A DNA stretch of 52,270 nucleotides from a virus, in IMG/VR virus record IMGVR_UViG_3300044616_000326, positions 1-52,270 of that record; one strand, given 5' to 3'. The notes beneath the pieces are model-generated. The model ran no database searches. It was given only the letters and a program-made list of their open reading frames with translations, and had not been told where the DNA came from. Within the stretch, counting starts at the first letter, position 1; each line of letters starts with the position of its first letter. The translations under genes were made by a program, and so were the position numbers. This document shows, one piece after another, positions 21,401 through 33,600 of this stretch.

Positions 21401-21652
21401 GGAAATGATACTATTTTCGTTACCTTTGATAAGCTAGAAACTAGCACTGTAGAAAAACAAAAACTACCTACTATGAAACCAACACAAGAAGTTGCCGAAG
21501 TTACTCCAGAAGTTAAAACAGTTTTATCTAAAGGAACAGATGTTGCATCTCAATATGGTGCCAAAGACATTGACAACATAGCAGACACAGTCAAAGATTC
21601 TAAACTTGATGGTTTAGAAGATGAATTATTTAACCTAGAAATTTGTGAATAA
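15398..21652 (+). CDS. Giant ejection/cargo protein with Gly-rich hydrophobic segment
   Basis: A 2084-aa protein. Residues ~1-100 are proline-rich with a repeated pattern (RPNLDIQSYKPF and later RPNLSIQKN). Residues ~215-275 are hydrophobic and glycine-rich (including VITGATGGAGGG near 253-264), resembling the membrane-active segments of internal proteins that build a DNA-entry channel. Residues ~650-1750 are strongly helical and charged, with long coiled coils (for example around 1440-1640). The last ~350 residues are acidic and mixed. No catalytic motif is recognised. The stop overlaps the start of the RNAP fusion by one base (TAATG), so the two are probably made together. By analogy with large inner-core proteins of podoviruses it is likely packaged and ejected. 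Confidence 0.55.
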   Translation: MASENNTDNFSALDSLGPQFGGINRPNLDIQSYKPFEGDRISMPEINFPTPAAYNSPIPSFDSIDRPNLSIQKNIVGRPPGPTGPRKTPRFEDIKSSLYDYGKSISQANQDQNQYAKMYSYNAGSGGNSFYKRYAAYGQTKFDEIGFSPLRDNEAVFNERTTGWNDFTRMMQHSFFPLAWQGFKSAPKSLFKMLQGDFSGDTEDARIYEEAAAIGQSTKGGVAGFMNNTMMNFGYTAGIMMEAVAEFAAEAVITGATGGAGGGVLAARLGANLQRIGKGLPKFTMLDKGGDMFRNSLQALGNSQAARNFYKAANSKVGQFFNPLTNTFEAVGDVYKIGKFDNLSGLAALSKTAGGFYRDVRGINLALAEARLEGGMVQNSVYDSLYDKYYEKNGKAPSNEIQKAFEQQAKAASAETIAWNSALIYGSNKITFPNIMKGSASKFLKGATDDIVNFKNAGKVVFQRAKDAAGKLSKGEFKYIDGSFKSYLEGVKGLGFKGATKDLAVRAAKGSVGYFKSNITEGIQENLQETIAGAMEGYYTDAFNNPAVRSYLYAQGSTTNAMRDKYSYFAEKWAEENPFTEKGFETFSSGFVMGMFAGPLNKSIEWISLGYNKIFDSAEFEDYKNKRANYGKQVAAQLNALYSDPKQFFDSKIFNYATQNKIADIRNSGNRKETLDSEDHALVSAVTSALQTNSIEYFKENISAVKEMTPEEVEVEFGLEKGKGVEYQQRVDEILSRVDKISERYDQMESRYPNPVDLSGYEKGSDAYKKAAIFSSAWDVAKANAIFMNESYDNARKRMDSIEKTIRSQKPLSKMTDSEVQVLFNPSKLKNEAELLQSELDAQKDSLTPDEISKRQRKIEAVKGLNKAYEYYFKYNVLDKEAQIEKMRSAGLFENQVDDEGNPIDPAELEAEARQELDRQLRVKSKSEENTTRAEADLEVAYKEYLRSIAGLNDEDYFDSKAEEAFELLMDNYRLGREASTLSSYVNMLHNPKSFTEHVERNYTWMQRLYDNRKEYYEGLVNQEITNLELNTLLNKLADKNVFISADDAYEFQRNNKLPNEFFDATRKAVIKEGHPDYDEYVELFERALRLKMMDRTSYAKTLDQMLNAELANLDVELQREINALPKTERVTKKGKLQLKNNLATLEELSEQLADGDYIDAKLVQGKDVSEITIYKDGNVLKLGDKNGEEITIDEFDGGFTSGDIYRVELKADPVEVRKLENQYSERKQDVIRLNIQKLEDDVQIQQADYVQFTVNSSWESMDAELQQRLNNAFNDYIETDEKLIDEVSEMEEIEILNMLDEFIKDNPTAAKIIEDYNKEKLDEATQKAIEANDAPEVTFEGEVYDLSAMDISEIKALVKKLESQYNRLNKKPDSEKTNEEKEAALMAKFDLDLVNRYLIKAENAEALSKEDTSSEETPEEEPKEAEPAKNVNDINRDIKKKREQAKKALAKRVALLEQKRNKLATDAANIKDTLKHLQELLDTSLELTGVQLETAMADANQISEMIKAIVDFKYKNRPKTKIRKRDIKAQVEREFEFAKATLARIAELKADLKTVEANKKDITNQINYYKNMIADPNLSILSRADIREKITKLEKKLTTVEKLISILKNAIAKSVAYLKEYLNVWNSRYKTMTDFQKKTGFKVLSKDELGKLIKSTNAASIAKAEGYAELKNQFDQLEKLVLDTIDDVEFLEQVQDEERTRLSQLEAAADRYYDQIRYLYDLLDDVAEDITVKNKLEGATPASPKAEATAETAEEFADITNETDKTPPVATYSFVDAEVADLDDIVGPPVTEDIEAKKADIERRRQEELDEYANDIVERVEDYEVIDDNGDTLFVQVRYKKDGSKEVLTGVEKNEYGNVAKGGAIISDTFYEDIYQKVTKTGERTAEEANLNGRTNKINAKYDAELAALEQPTQEGIQVVTEINPELRQMLNQMGYKNKTIDALPKSILERIVKEGIPSEEYGSRVITKSLAAESAWATEGTPVTVKSIEKDGVTLQKVNGNDTIFVTFDKLETSTVEKQKLPTMKPTQEVAEVTPEVKTVLSKGTDVASQYGAKDIDNIADTVKDSKLDGLEDELFNLEICE

Positions 21653-24600
21653 TGGCAATTACTTGCGCACTTGGAACTAAACATATTGAAGCACTAGCTA
21701 AAGTAATTTATAAAAAAATGTCAACGCTTCCTCAAGGGGAAGTTTTTGACATTAATGGGTATATGGATTACCTCTATACTAAACTTGCTGAGAAGCAAGG
21801 CGTAGATAGTGCATTACAATATATGCAACAGTTTCCATACTTAGCTAATATCATTGCGGCTAAGCTTATTGATGTTGTTGACATTGACCCAAGTGTGAAT
21901 TTAGCTGCTATGGCTAAAGCTTTTAGAAATCCAGATACTGGATGGCAAGAAGTAAATGCTAGATTTAATAGAGAGCTTACTCCAGAAGTACTTGATGCAG
22001 TATCAGACTATGAAGCTAATACTCCAACTCAACAAGACTATGAGGATGAAGTGCCAACTCCTATTGCAAAAGTTTCTGATGATAGATTGAAAGCTACTAC
22101 AGCTTTGTCAGGTACATTAGAACAGTTCATCACAATGAATCCTAATGATAAGTTTGAAGGTGTTGTAGAATCCACAGACCCAAATAAAACATATATCAGA
22201 TTAGCTTTAGCAAAAATTAAAAACTTAGCTAGGAATCTTGACATTAATGCTACAATTAATTATCAGGGTAAATTCTTAAGACTAAAGGTTGTCAATCTAA
22301 AAGATTTTCCAAGAGACGAAAGAACTCAACAGACTGATGATTTAATTGGAAAAATGATTGGTATTGGAGAAGAAGAAAGTATCAAAAATGATGTTACTCC
22401 AATTAGCCAGTTATTTGCTTTAATGCTTACTGATGAGAATGGTAATACTATTTATTTTAATCAACAGGGTGATGTAACTACTAAAGAAAAGGGAGGCAAG
22501 CCTGTTTATCAAATGATGAGAGATGTACGTCTCCAAAATGGTAAATATACTGTAAGAGATATCTACAATAAAGAGGATCAGATTATGACCCCTACTGATC
22601 TAGCATATGAGATGCTAAGATTTATGGGTTATGGTTCTGTATCTTCATATGAGAAAAATGAAAATGCATCTTTTGCAGATCTTGTTAAAGATTTAGGTAA
22701 GCAGCAACAAGAGGAATTTAAAAAACTATATGACCTCAAGCAACAAGCACTAAAAGGTAAAGCACCTTTATTGTTTGTAACAGGAGCTAGTACAGGTATA
22801 TTAAATGATGTAATTAAGCAAGATGTAAAACTATCTGATCTTGAAGGATTAGCTCCTAATACAATTGATACATTCTTAGTCTTAAATAAAGATGAGTATG
22901 GTTTTAGATCTGGAGCTTCTATTATTACAGTAGATGATCAAAGTTTCCAAGTAGATAGAATAGATATTCCTAAAGATATTTCTAAACAAATTGCTCAAGC
23001 ATTACAATCAAAAACATTAAAGACAAAAGAAAAAGTTGCATTTTACAATCAATTCTTTAATGATAAGATAGTTAACTTACAAAGTAAAATAAATAATCAG
23101 GACTTTTCATTTGTTACTGATACAAGAAGACATAAGTTAATCCAGAAAAATAACAAGCTTTATTTTGTTTATGCAGATTATACTGCAGCAGAACTTAAAG
23201 CTAATCCAAGTCTTGTTAATACTTTAAGATATGTACCGCTTGATGGTAGTAAACAAAGTACTGATAAGATTCAAGAAGTTTTAAATGGTGGTAAAGCTTC
23301 TGTAAAAGAAGGTAAAGTAACTAAGTATGGTGCCAAGATGAATTACATGAATGGCATTTTAAATAGTGACTTTTTTACTTATGATGAAACTAATGATAAA
23401 CTAGTTAAGTCAGGTACTTACAAAGAATTTATTGTTGGTTTAAATCCAAAGATTCTTCTTTCAAAATCTCAAGGTCTTCCATTATACAACTCTTATCTTA
23501 AGTTTGCTATTCCTGATGCTTACTCCAATAAAGCAGCTAAAGCACAACAAAAAGCAACTCAAGATACTAGATCAGCAGTCCGTAAGTTTAAAGATGACAT
23601 GGTAGAGGTAATTAAAAATGCCCCTGCACAATCAATTAAAATTACAGTTCAGAATGTTAGAGAAGTTACACGTAACAATCAACCACCTGTATATAACTAC
23701 GATGCTGTAATAGAAGGACAACCAGGAGTACATAAATTCTATGGTGCTAAAAATAAAGTTAATCAAAGTGATGAATTCTATCTTGAAGTTACTGATGTAA
23801 CTGATAATGGTTTCTTATTTAAAGATGTAGTAAAAGCTTTATCTGATACAGAGTTTGGCCGCATGGATATGGGCTCTCTTGGTGATAGAGATTTTAATAC
23901 TGAAACATCAAGAGGTATTCCAATTGAAACTATTACTGCTGCAGAAACAGAAGTGGCTGAAGCTTTAGATGAACTTAAGCCAGAACCTAATACTGTTCCT
24001 GATGAAGATATAGAAGGAGACCAAAAAGAATTACTTAATCCGGATAATACAATCCAACCTTCAGATAGTACTCCTATCTCTAGAAGATTGAAAAGAGATT
24101 ACGGTAAGTTTAAGTTAGATAGAGGTGCAAATCTTTCTAATGATGTTACTCAAGAGCAAATTGATGCGGCTACTACATGGTGGAATAATTCCCCACTTTC
24201 TAAATTTATATCATTAGAGCAAGTAGCAAACATTGTTAACTCTAATGTATATGCAAGATTTATTGCTGCAGGTTCTTCACTTCTTGCTGAGCAAAATCTA
24301 GATGGTAAACTTGGTAAGATTTTAATTAATCAAGCTACTAAAGGTTCAATGGTAGATACGTACCATGAAGCTTGGCACGTATTTTCACAGTTATTCTTGA
24401 CCAGAGAAGAGAAATTAAAATTATATAATGAGGTAAGAAACTCTGACCCTAAATTTAAAAATCTTTCTGCTTTTGCAATTGAAGAAATCTTAGCTGAAGA
24501 CTTTAGAACATATGCTCTTTCTCCAAAGACTAAAAAAGGAGCACCTGTTAGAAATACTTTATTTAGAAGGATCTTAAACTTCTTAAAGAAATTATTTAGC

Positions 24601-27600
24601 CGTAAACAATCTTTAGCTGATCAAATTCAACCAGAAGAGATCTCTACATATGGTGTAGCAGGAGAGTTGTTTAATAAACTATTCTTTGCTTCTAACAAAC
24701 CTGAACTATTAAATGATTATGTACCATTAATTGAGAATGTTCAATTTGACATGCTTAACCGTGGTATAAGACAACAAAGAGCTTATAGAGAAGATGCCCT
24801 TAATGAAAGAGACTCATTAGACCTTGTAAATGCAATGGACTCAATGATCTCTGAAGAGATTGATAATGCCTATGCATATCAAAAAGAAAGTAATGGAGTA
24901 ACAGCTAATAAGAGTGGTACTGTAAACATTATTCTTAAAAAAGAAAATGAAGCTCAGCTTTATGAATTCTTAAAAGAAAACTTAGAAGATAGAGTAGCTG
25001 AAATTAAAAACAGACTTACTGTAGCCCCAGTTAAACCGTTTAATGATATCAATACTCTTGTAGATCTTTCTACAAATGCTATTGCAGTAATTAAAAATTC
25101 TAAAGGAGATAATGAATACTTCTTCCTTAGAGATCAAATTGAAGACTTTGATAATCTTACATTAGATAATAAAGAAGGTGAAAGAATTAAAGGAGAATTA
25201 TATAAAGGTACAATTGATGTAATCGGAGACTTTTATACTCACAATAAAATCAAAGGAACCGACAAGACTCCTGCTAACATAGTAATTGTAAACAGTTTAG
25301 AAGAAGCAAAAGCTCAATTTGAAGCTTATGTAAAAGCTAAAGAAACAGATTACACTGATATTGTAGAAAATCCAAATGCTTCTGCTACTCAAGCAGTACT
25401 TGACTTTGATCAGAAACTTGATCTTGAAAGATTAAGAATCTTCCAAACAGCTCTTAAAAACTGGAATAAAACAATTAAGTTCCACAAAGAACATTCAGAT
25501 TTTAATATCATTAATAAAAAAGTAAGACTTCAAGAATCAGATCCAGCACTAGATCCTGAAGAAGCTACAAATGATATTGAAGATGCTGCAGGAGGAGAAA
25601 AGTTAAAAGACTCTGTAGGTGATGTTACATTGCAACAGTTAGCAGATAATGAAGTTATCTACATGCTTAAGAGTTTGTTTGCTCTTGATAAAGATGGTAA
25701 TCATCAGTATGATAGACTTGGATTTAAAAAGAGAGCAAGCTTCAAGAAAGTATGGAATGCACTTGTAAGATCAACAGGTAGTACTAAAGATCCTCAAGAA
25801 ATATATAATAAAATTGTAGCAGCTTCTGCAATATATCCTGAATTAAAACAACTTGTAGAATATAAATTACCTAACCCATCAGTTGAAGATCCAATTAATG
25901 GTACAAGCTTTAGTATCACAACTTCTTTCTGGAATGCATTCAGCCTTCCAAGAATTAAATATATCCAATTACTAGTAGTTCCTGAAAAAGATGGGACAAC
26001 AACTGAAGTAGTTGGTACTTCAATGGATATTGGTAGTACTAAAAGAAAGTTTACAAGTCAGTTTAGAGCTCAGAAGCCTAACAAGTTTATCAGCAAAGAT
26101 AAGTTCAACAATAATATTTTAAATCTTAATGCTATTGTTAAAGAATTTATTGGTGATGATGGTCAATTAAAAACAGGTGATGATGCAGAATACAGATTCT
26201 TAAAAGCAATCGGTTTTAATTATGATGACTTAGGTAAAATTAAACAAACCCTAAGTGATAAGATTATCCGTAAGGATTATGCCCTTGGTTATATATTCAC
26301 TGTTTTTAAAGAACTTAGAGATGCTCAATCTTCAGGCAATGTGACTGAAGAAGGATGGGAAATCATTAATAGATTTAAATCTAATCCTATTGATGCACTA
26401 TCTAAAGGTTTTGGTAAAGGTATAATTGGTGCACCTAATAGTTCTATATATCTTGAAGGTCCAAAATTATCTACTGCAGTAAATAAATTAATTGAGTTAC
26501 AAAATAAATACGGAGCAACAAGCTCTAACTTTAGCGTACTTAATGCAGCTAAGAAAAGAGTTAATGAACATACTAAAGATAATACATTAACGGTAATTGC
26601 AGATGCTTTAAATTCAGCAACAGAAAAGACTGAGTTATTTAGAAAAGGAAGTATCACTAGTTACCTAGATCCTAAAAGAAATCCTTGGACTAATAACCTT
26701 CAGACTTTTAATAGCTTGTTTGATGCAAGTAATAAAAAGAGAGCTGGTAGATCCATTGCAATTGAAATGGCATCAGGTACTCAGATACTTAATAAAGATG
26801 GTTCTACTACTACCGATCTAGATCCTAGAAGTAAATTTATTCAAGAGTTCCATACTATGTTAAAAGCAGGTATGCAAGAAGTTCTTAGACCAGGGTCTAA
26901 ATCTTCTTCATTTGCTTGGAGAATAGATGGTGGTATTGAATTTCCAGGTATTGGTTCTAAAAAAGACAAACATCTTTATATTGACTTTGATACCTTCCTT
27001 TCAATGAATAATGAATTAGATGCCATTGAAAAGATTATCTTACCATATGTATCTTCTGAAACAGCTAGGATTAATATTTTCAAAACTAATCCTGAAGCTA
27101 AAAACTATATTGGCTATAATAAACCAGGTAAAGATGGTAAACCTTCAGGAGAACAGTTTAATTATTTTGATGGTGTATTATCAAAAGAAACTAAACAGGA
27201 GATTCTATCTAAAGTAAATACCACTGAGGTAACTTTATTAAACTATCTTTCTTCAGATCCTAAACTTAAAGAAACAATCATTAAAGAAATACAAAGTTAT
27301 TTTGAGAAAAAAAGTAATAAACTTTATGATTATTTAAATGAAGCTAAGTACATAGATCCTAAGTTATTAAATAAATATAATATTCCTGGATTTACAGGTT
27401 CACAGAAAGAAAGGCTATTGACAAAAACCTATATGTATAACTCATGGATTCATAATCTTGAAACATCAGTTATATTCTATGGTGACATTGCACAGTATGA
27501 TCATACTAAACAAGGCTTTCATAAGAGAACTTCTGGTTTAATTTCTAATGGTCGTAGATTTAGAACTGATGTTTCTGCAATCAGATATATCAATGAGCAA

Positions 27601-30600
27601 TTCAACTTAGGTAAAACCTATGCATCAACACTTGCTCCAAAGTATAATAACTTTATTTATGATGGGTCATTAAACACTGCTATAATTGAGGAGATTAAAA
27701 GAGATAGTGTTTATATCCCTGACATCAGAGATGGTCTTACAAAATTCTATACAGAAAATACTAAAATGTCTGCTGATGAAATCAAGAAGACAGTAGATCG
27801 TGAGATAAAAAAATATACCAAAGAAGAAATTAAAGAAGGTGATGGTCAAGGTTACATTACGTTTGATGCATATAGAACTTTAAAGAAACTTCAGAATAAG
27901 TGGAGTGATAAACAAGAAGATTTATTTCAAAAAATAATCAAAGGAGAACCTATTGAAGGTCCACTTGATGAATTCTTCCCAGTATACAAATTACAAAACT
28001 TTGGATACCTCGAAGATACAGTATTGCCTGTAACAGCATTCCATAAGTTTGCACTATTCCCATTAATCCCAAGTGTAATTAAAGAAGGAAGTGATTTTGA
28101 TAAGTTGCATAAAAAAATGTTAGAGCAAAATATTCAGTATGTTACATTTGAGTCAGGCTCTAAAGTTGGTGCAATTACTTCAAATGGTAAACCAGATAAA
28201 GCTTTTACTGAAGATGGTAGATTTAATGACTCTGTTGTATTTACTAAAAATACATTTAACGCAGGTTTCTTAAAAGAAGTTACCAATGTACCTAATAAGT
28301 ATAAGGGTAACGTTGTATTCCCTACACAGTTAAGAAAGTTAATCCTTGATGGTTTATATGAAGAAGGTGCTTTAACTCTTCCTAAATATTCTGGACTGGT
28401 TAAAGCTTATGAGGAAAGTGTAAAATTCAATACTGAGTTACTTAAAGAAGAACTTAAACAGGAGATTGGTTATGATGAAACTAAGGGTATAACTAATCCT
28501 GAGAAGTTTTTAAAAGTAATTAAGGATAATCTACGAAGAAAAGATTATCCAGAGCATTTACTTAGAGCTCTTAAAACAAACAGTGATGGCTCATTAAAAT
28601 ATGACTTATCATATTTCTTAGATGCTCAAGCAATTGAAGATACTATAATGTCAATTGTAGAGAAGAAGTTTGTTCGTCAAAAAGTAAAAGGTGAAGCACT
28701 TGTACAAGTTGCAAGCTCATTTACAAATAACATGTGGACTGCTCCTACCGATGCTGATATCAAGAAGCATATGGGTAGTAATACACTTCCATTCTATCAT
28801 CCAGGTAAAGACGGTAAAACAAATGCAATGAAAGTTGCTATTTCTTTACAAGGAGACTTCTATCATTTACTTAAACTTAAGCATCTAGATGGTGAAGCTA
28901 TTGGTACAATCCAGAGACTTAACCAAATGATTAAGGATGATAAATGGTTAGATACAGATAATAATAGAAAGTCAATTACAATGACTGCTGTACGTATCCC
29001 AGTACAAGGTCTTAACTCTATGGAGTTCATGGAGGTCTATGAATTTTTAGATCCATCAGCAGGTTCTATTATTATTGTGCCAACAGAACTTGTTGCAAAA
29101 TCAGGTGGTGACTTTGACGTAGATAAGTTAACTACATTTATGCCTAATATTAATTCTGAAACAGGTGAGGTAATTACATCTAACTTAAGTAGAGAAGAAT
29201 TTTTTGCTGCATATAATAAAGCAACCGATGCTGAGAAGAAAGAGATGCTTAAGCAACAAAAGAAAGCTGTAGAGAATAGTTTCATTGAGAACATTAGATC
29301 TATTCTTGAGATTCCTGAGAATTATGCAACCTTGGTTAAACCAAATGATACTGCTTTATTACAAGGACTTTCAGAAGAACTTGAAGATAAAGTAAGTGAC
29401 TTTGATAAATATGAAAAAGTAAATGGTGAAGAGGTAAATATAAGTGGTAAAGGTACAAAGATGATTAGCCCAACTACTGTGCTTGAACCAAGGTATAATG
29501 TGGCTAAACACGGACATAATATTGTCGGTAAAGCAGTACTTGGTATTGCTGCTAGTGAGAATGCTATGAACCCTATCTTTAATCAAGCTGGTGTTATTTT
29601 ACCTAAAAAATATAAAGCATCAGAATTTAGTAAATCATTAAGTAAGTACGTAGAGTTTGGTGAACCTATTTATGATATGAGATTATTCTTACCTCATAAT
29701 AAAACTAAATCAGGAAACATCTCACTTTCAAAAATATATGATGAAACTGGAATAGATAGAATTGCTGATGTAGTTTCACAAGGTATGAATGGTTGGGTGG
29801 ATGTAGAAGCAAATGAATGGATATTTTATATTCAGGGTAACTATGAACTTGCACCGACCATGCTCTATTTAATTAGATCTGGTGTACCTAGAGAGTATGC
29901 AGTTAAGTTTGTATCATCTCCTTTAATTAGAGAATTTGCAGAGGAACTAAGAAAAATTAGTGGTCCATTTGCAGGTGCTATGGGTATTGCCGCTAAGGAA
30001 AAAGCATTTGAAAGATACGAAGCTACAAAGAGAGTTATTGACAGACATATGCGCGAGTATTATAATGCCAGTACTTCTGTACTTCAGCCTAATGATGATG
30101 TAACTGTATACTATAAAACATTTGTTCCAAATCAAGGATGGATTGACATTCCTACAAAGATGAAGTATTCAGAACTTAGAAATAATATTAACGGTTTGAT
30201 CTATGATCTAAATAATGTCTCATCTGTAACAATTGATTTTGATGGTAAAGAGAGAGAAGTTTATGTAAAACCTTCTGTTGATAATAAACTATTCTACAAC
30301 TCATCATCTAAAGCTAATGAAAGGTATGAAACATCTGGTTACTCATTGGAGTTAATGGATAATCTTATTGATTCATATGCTAAAACAGGCACTGTTGATC
30401 AAAATCAAATCATTCCTGCAATGGGTATGCTTTTACACTTTAGTGAAATTCAAAAGCAAATCCAGGGTATTGGAAGAATGAAAAGAAGGTCAAAACCAGA
30501 TACTACATTATTTAGAAATATTCAAGAGATTGCTCTAAGAGACTTAGACATTGATTCATTAGACACGCTTAGTAAAGTTGATAAAGCATCAAAAGATAGA

Positions 30601-33600
30601 ATCTTATATGAAAGTATTACAAGTTCATTAGGAGATAAAAAACTTATAGTTGATGTTGTTTCACAGATGCTTCCACTTAGAAATGGTGAACCAACAGATG
30701 AGTTTATAAAAACGGCTTTATCAGATGAACAGTATAAAACTGCTATCATAAATAAATTTGGTGCTAGTAATGACGGATTAGTAAACTTTGTTAGTTCATT
30801 TAAGAATGACATCAGTAACTTTATCTTACAAAACTACTTGTCTAACTTTATAGATGCTAATGGTAGTATTGTAAAAATACCTACTGAGTTTAAGGAGATG
30901 CCTGTTAAGCTATCTAATAATCTTTTAACTGATGTTGAGATTAAAGATGGTGTAGTATATGTGAACTCCCAAAACTTAAGAGAAGACTTCGCAAATAAAT
31001 CTTATTTAGATACAGCAGAAGGCCCAAGAAGCTATGCTCAAAGACCTGGATTTGAACCATTTAAAACAGAACAAGATCCATTTGCATCTGAAGAGGCATA
31101 TATCAAGTATGCTATATTCAGAAGTTACATGCAAACTAAAGGGTATACAGGACTTGAATTAAATAAGATTGCATTGTTAAACTCATTTAACTACAATGCT
31201 CTTATGAGAAATAATGATTACTCCTATACCAATGAGGTAATGGATGTAATCCAGAAGTATCCTAATCTTGCAATTGATTATCCTATCTTAGAGCAAATCA
31301 GTATTCACTCTACTTCTAAGTCTACAGAGTTTAATGTACTTACTCTTACTGACAGAGATGTAATTGATGCAGCTACTAAAGATACTTATGCTAGAAACAT
31401 TAGAGCTCTAGGCAATGAAAGTGTACAAAAAGTTGAAGACACTAAAGAAAACTTAAGAATCAGTAGATTATTCCACATGCTTCCATTGGTAGCAATTTAT
31501 CAACATGGTGTAGGTTCTACTCTATATGGATTTGATCAAGTACTTCCACAGGATATGGTGCAGTCTGCAATGCAAAACGCATCTAACTTATTTAAGTTAA
31601 ACTATTGGAATACTAAAGGATTAGCACATGTATTTAAGACAACAGTAAATACTGAGGAAAGACAGTTTAAAAACTTTGTAGTAACAGAAGCTGAGTTTAA
31701 TCAAATGCCTGAGCTTCGTGCAGTAGCAGCTGAAGAAGATCCATTTGAGGCTATTGAGAATGCACCAACTATTACTCAACCTACTACTAAACCTACTGAA
31801 GTTAAAAGTGGTGTACAAGAAATATTTGAATCTAATCCTGAATTATCAAATATAGGATCTCAAGAACAATATTCTCAATATTTAAATAGTATATTTCCTA
31901 ATAGCCAGATAAAAGACATACTTTATCATGGTACTTCAGCTTATAAGCTCGGAGATGTTATACCTGATTTTCAAAATCGTGCATTATATTTAGCTAATAA
32001 AAAAATGGCTCAAAGTTATGCTGGAAAAACTGGTGTAGTATTACCTGTAATAATAAATTCTCAAGTTCTAATAAACTCTCCAGAACTTATTGGAGAATTA
32101 CCAGAAACTCTTGCTGTAAGAAAAGAACAGTTAAAAAATGCAAAACTTGCAGAACAAAATAAAGGATTCTTTGCTGTTAATAGAGGTATATTCAGTGTAG
32201 ATGATATTATTCTTGGAGAACAAGATATTGAATATTATTTAACTGAAGATGCCTATTCTAATAGAAGGAATCAAAGATTTGAAGCACTTACTGGAGAAGA
32301 CTTAACTAAATTTATAAAATTTTTAGAAAATAGAATTACTGAGATAGAAGCTGGAAGACCTATTGATTCTTTTATAACTAGAGCAGATGGTGATCCAGAA
32401 GATTTCTATGGTGTTTTTAATCCTAAAAATGTTTTATTTCTAGGTTCTACACAAGATATAGAAGGGTTTAGAAACTTTGTAAAGAATACTCCTGTAGTTA
32501 ATCAATCACCACAAGCTAAAACAACAGATGATTATAGATACTTTGGTAGTATGTATACCATTAAGTTACAGGATGGTGTTGGTGTAGATGTTGAAGGTTA
32601 CAAAGGTAAAGCTGCAGCTAAACAAAAGCTTCTTGATGCTTACAATACTGATCCAAATGTGGACCCTCAGAATGGTAGACCATTTAGAGAAACTCCTACT
32701 CAGTTAGAAGTACAAGCTCAAAATTCAGGAAATACATTTGTATTTGCAAATGGTATAGCAATTGATGTTCCATTTACACTTAATGCAGAACAACAAGCTG
32801 CATTGTACAAACTGGAAGATTTCTATAACAACCCTGCTAAGTATAAAAATGAGATTACATTATCAGGTTATGCGGGTACAGGTAAGACTACAATCTTAGG
32901 AATATTTGACAAGTATTTAAATAAAAAAAGTTATGTAAAACCTATTTATACTTCACCTACTCACCGTGCAAATGCAGTGACTCAGATGAAGAATCCAAAA
33001 GCTAAGGTAGTTACATTACACTCCTTGTTTGGTCTTAACCCGATGCTTAATCTTGAAAGTGACCAGTTAGATATTAGGGATGTTAAAACAGAATCTGTTA
33101 GAAAACCAAATATTAAAAGAGGAGATACTATCATTGTAGATGAATCTTCTATGGTAACTAATGAGCTCTATGATTTAATTCAAGAGTTTAAAGATGACAT
33201 GAATCTTAAAATTATTTTTGCAGGAGACAGAGGTCAACTTGGTCCAGTTCAAAATGATACAAAACTACAATCTAAAGTATTTGATAATTCACAGAATCAA
33301 ATACAACTTACTAAAGTTGAAAGAACAGGAGATAATCCAATCTTATTAAACTCTACAAGAGCAAGAGAAGGACAAGACTTTACTTATATAACTGATGAGA
33401 TAGATGGCAATGGTGTAGAGTTCTTTGATACTCCTGATAGATTGAACCAGATTATGGGTCAAAATCTAAAAGAAATGAAAGAGTCTGATAACCCACTTTA
33501 TTTCAGAATTCTTTCCTCTCTAAACAAAGATGTAGCTAGAATCAATATACAAGCTAGAGAAATCATGTTTGGTGCGGAAGCCAAAAAATCTCCATACATT

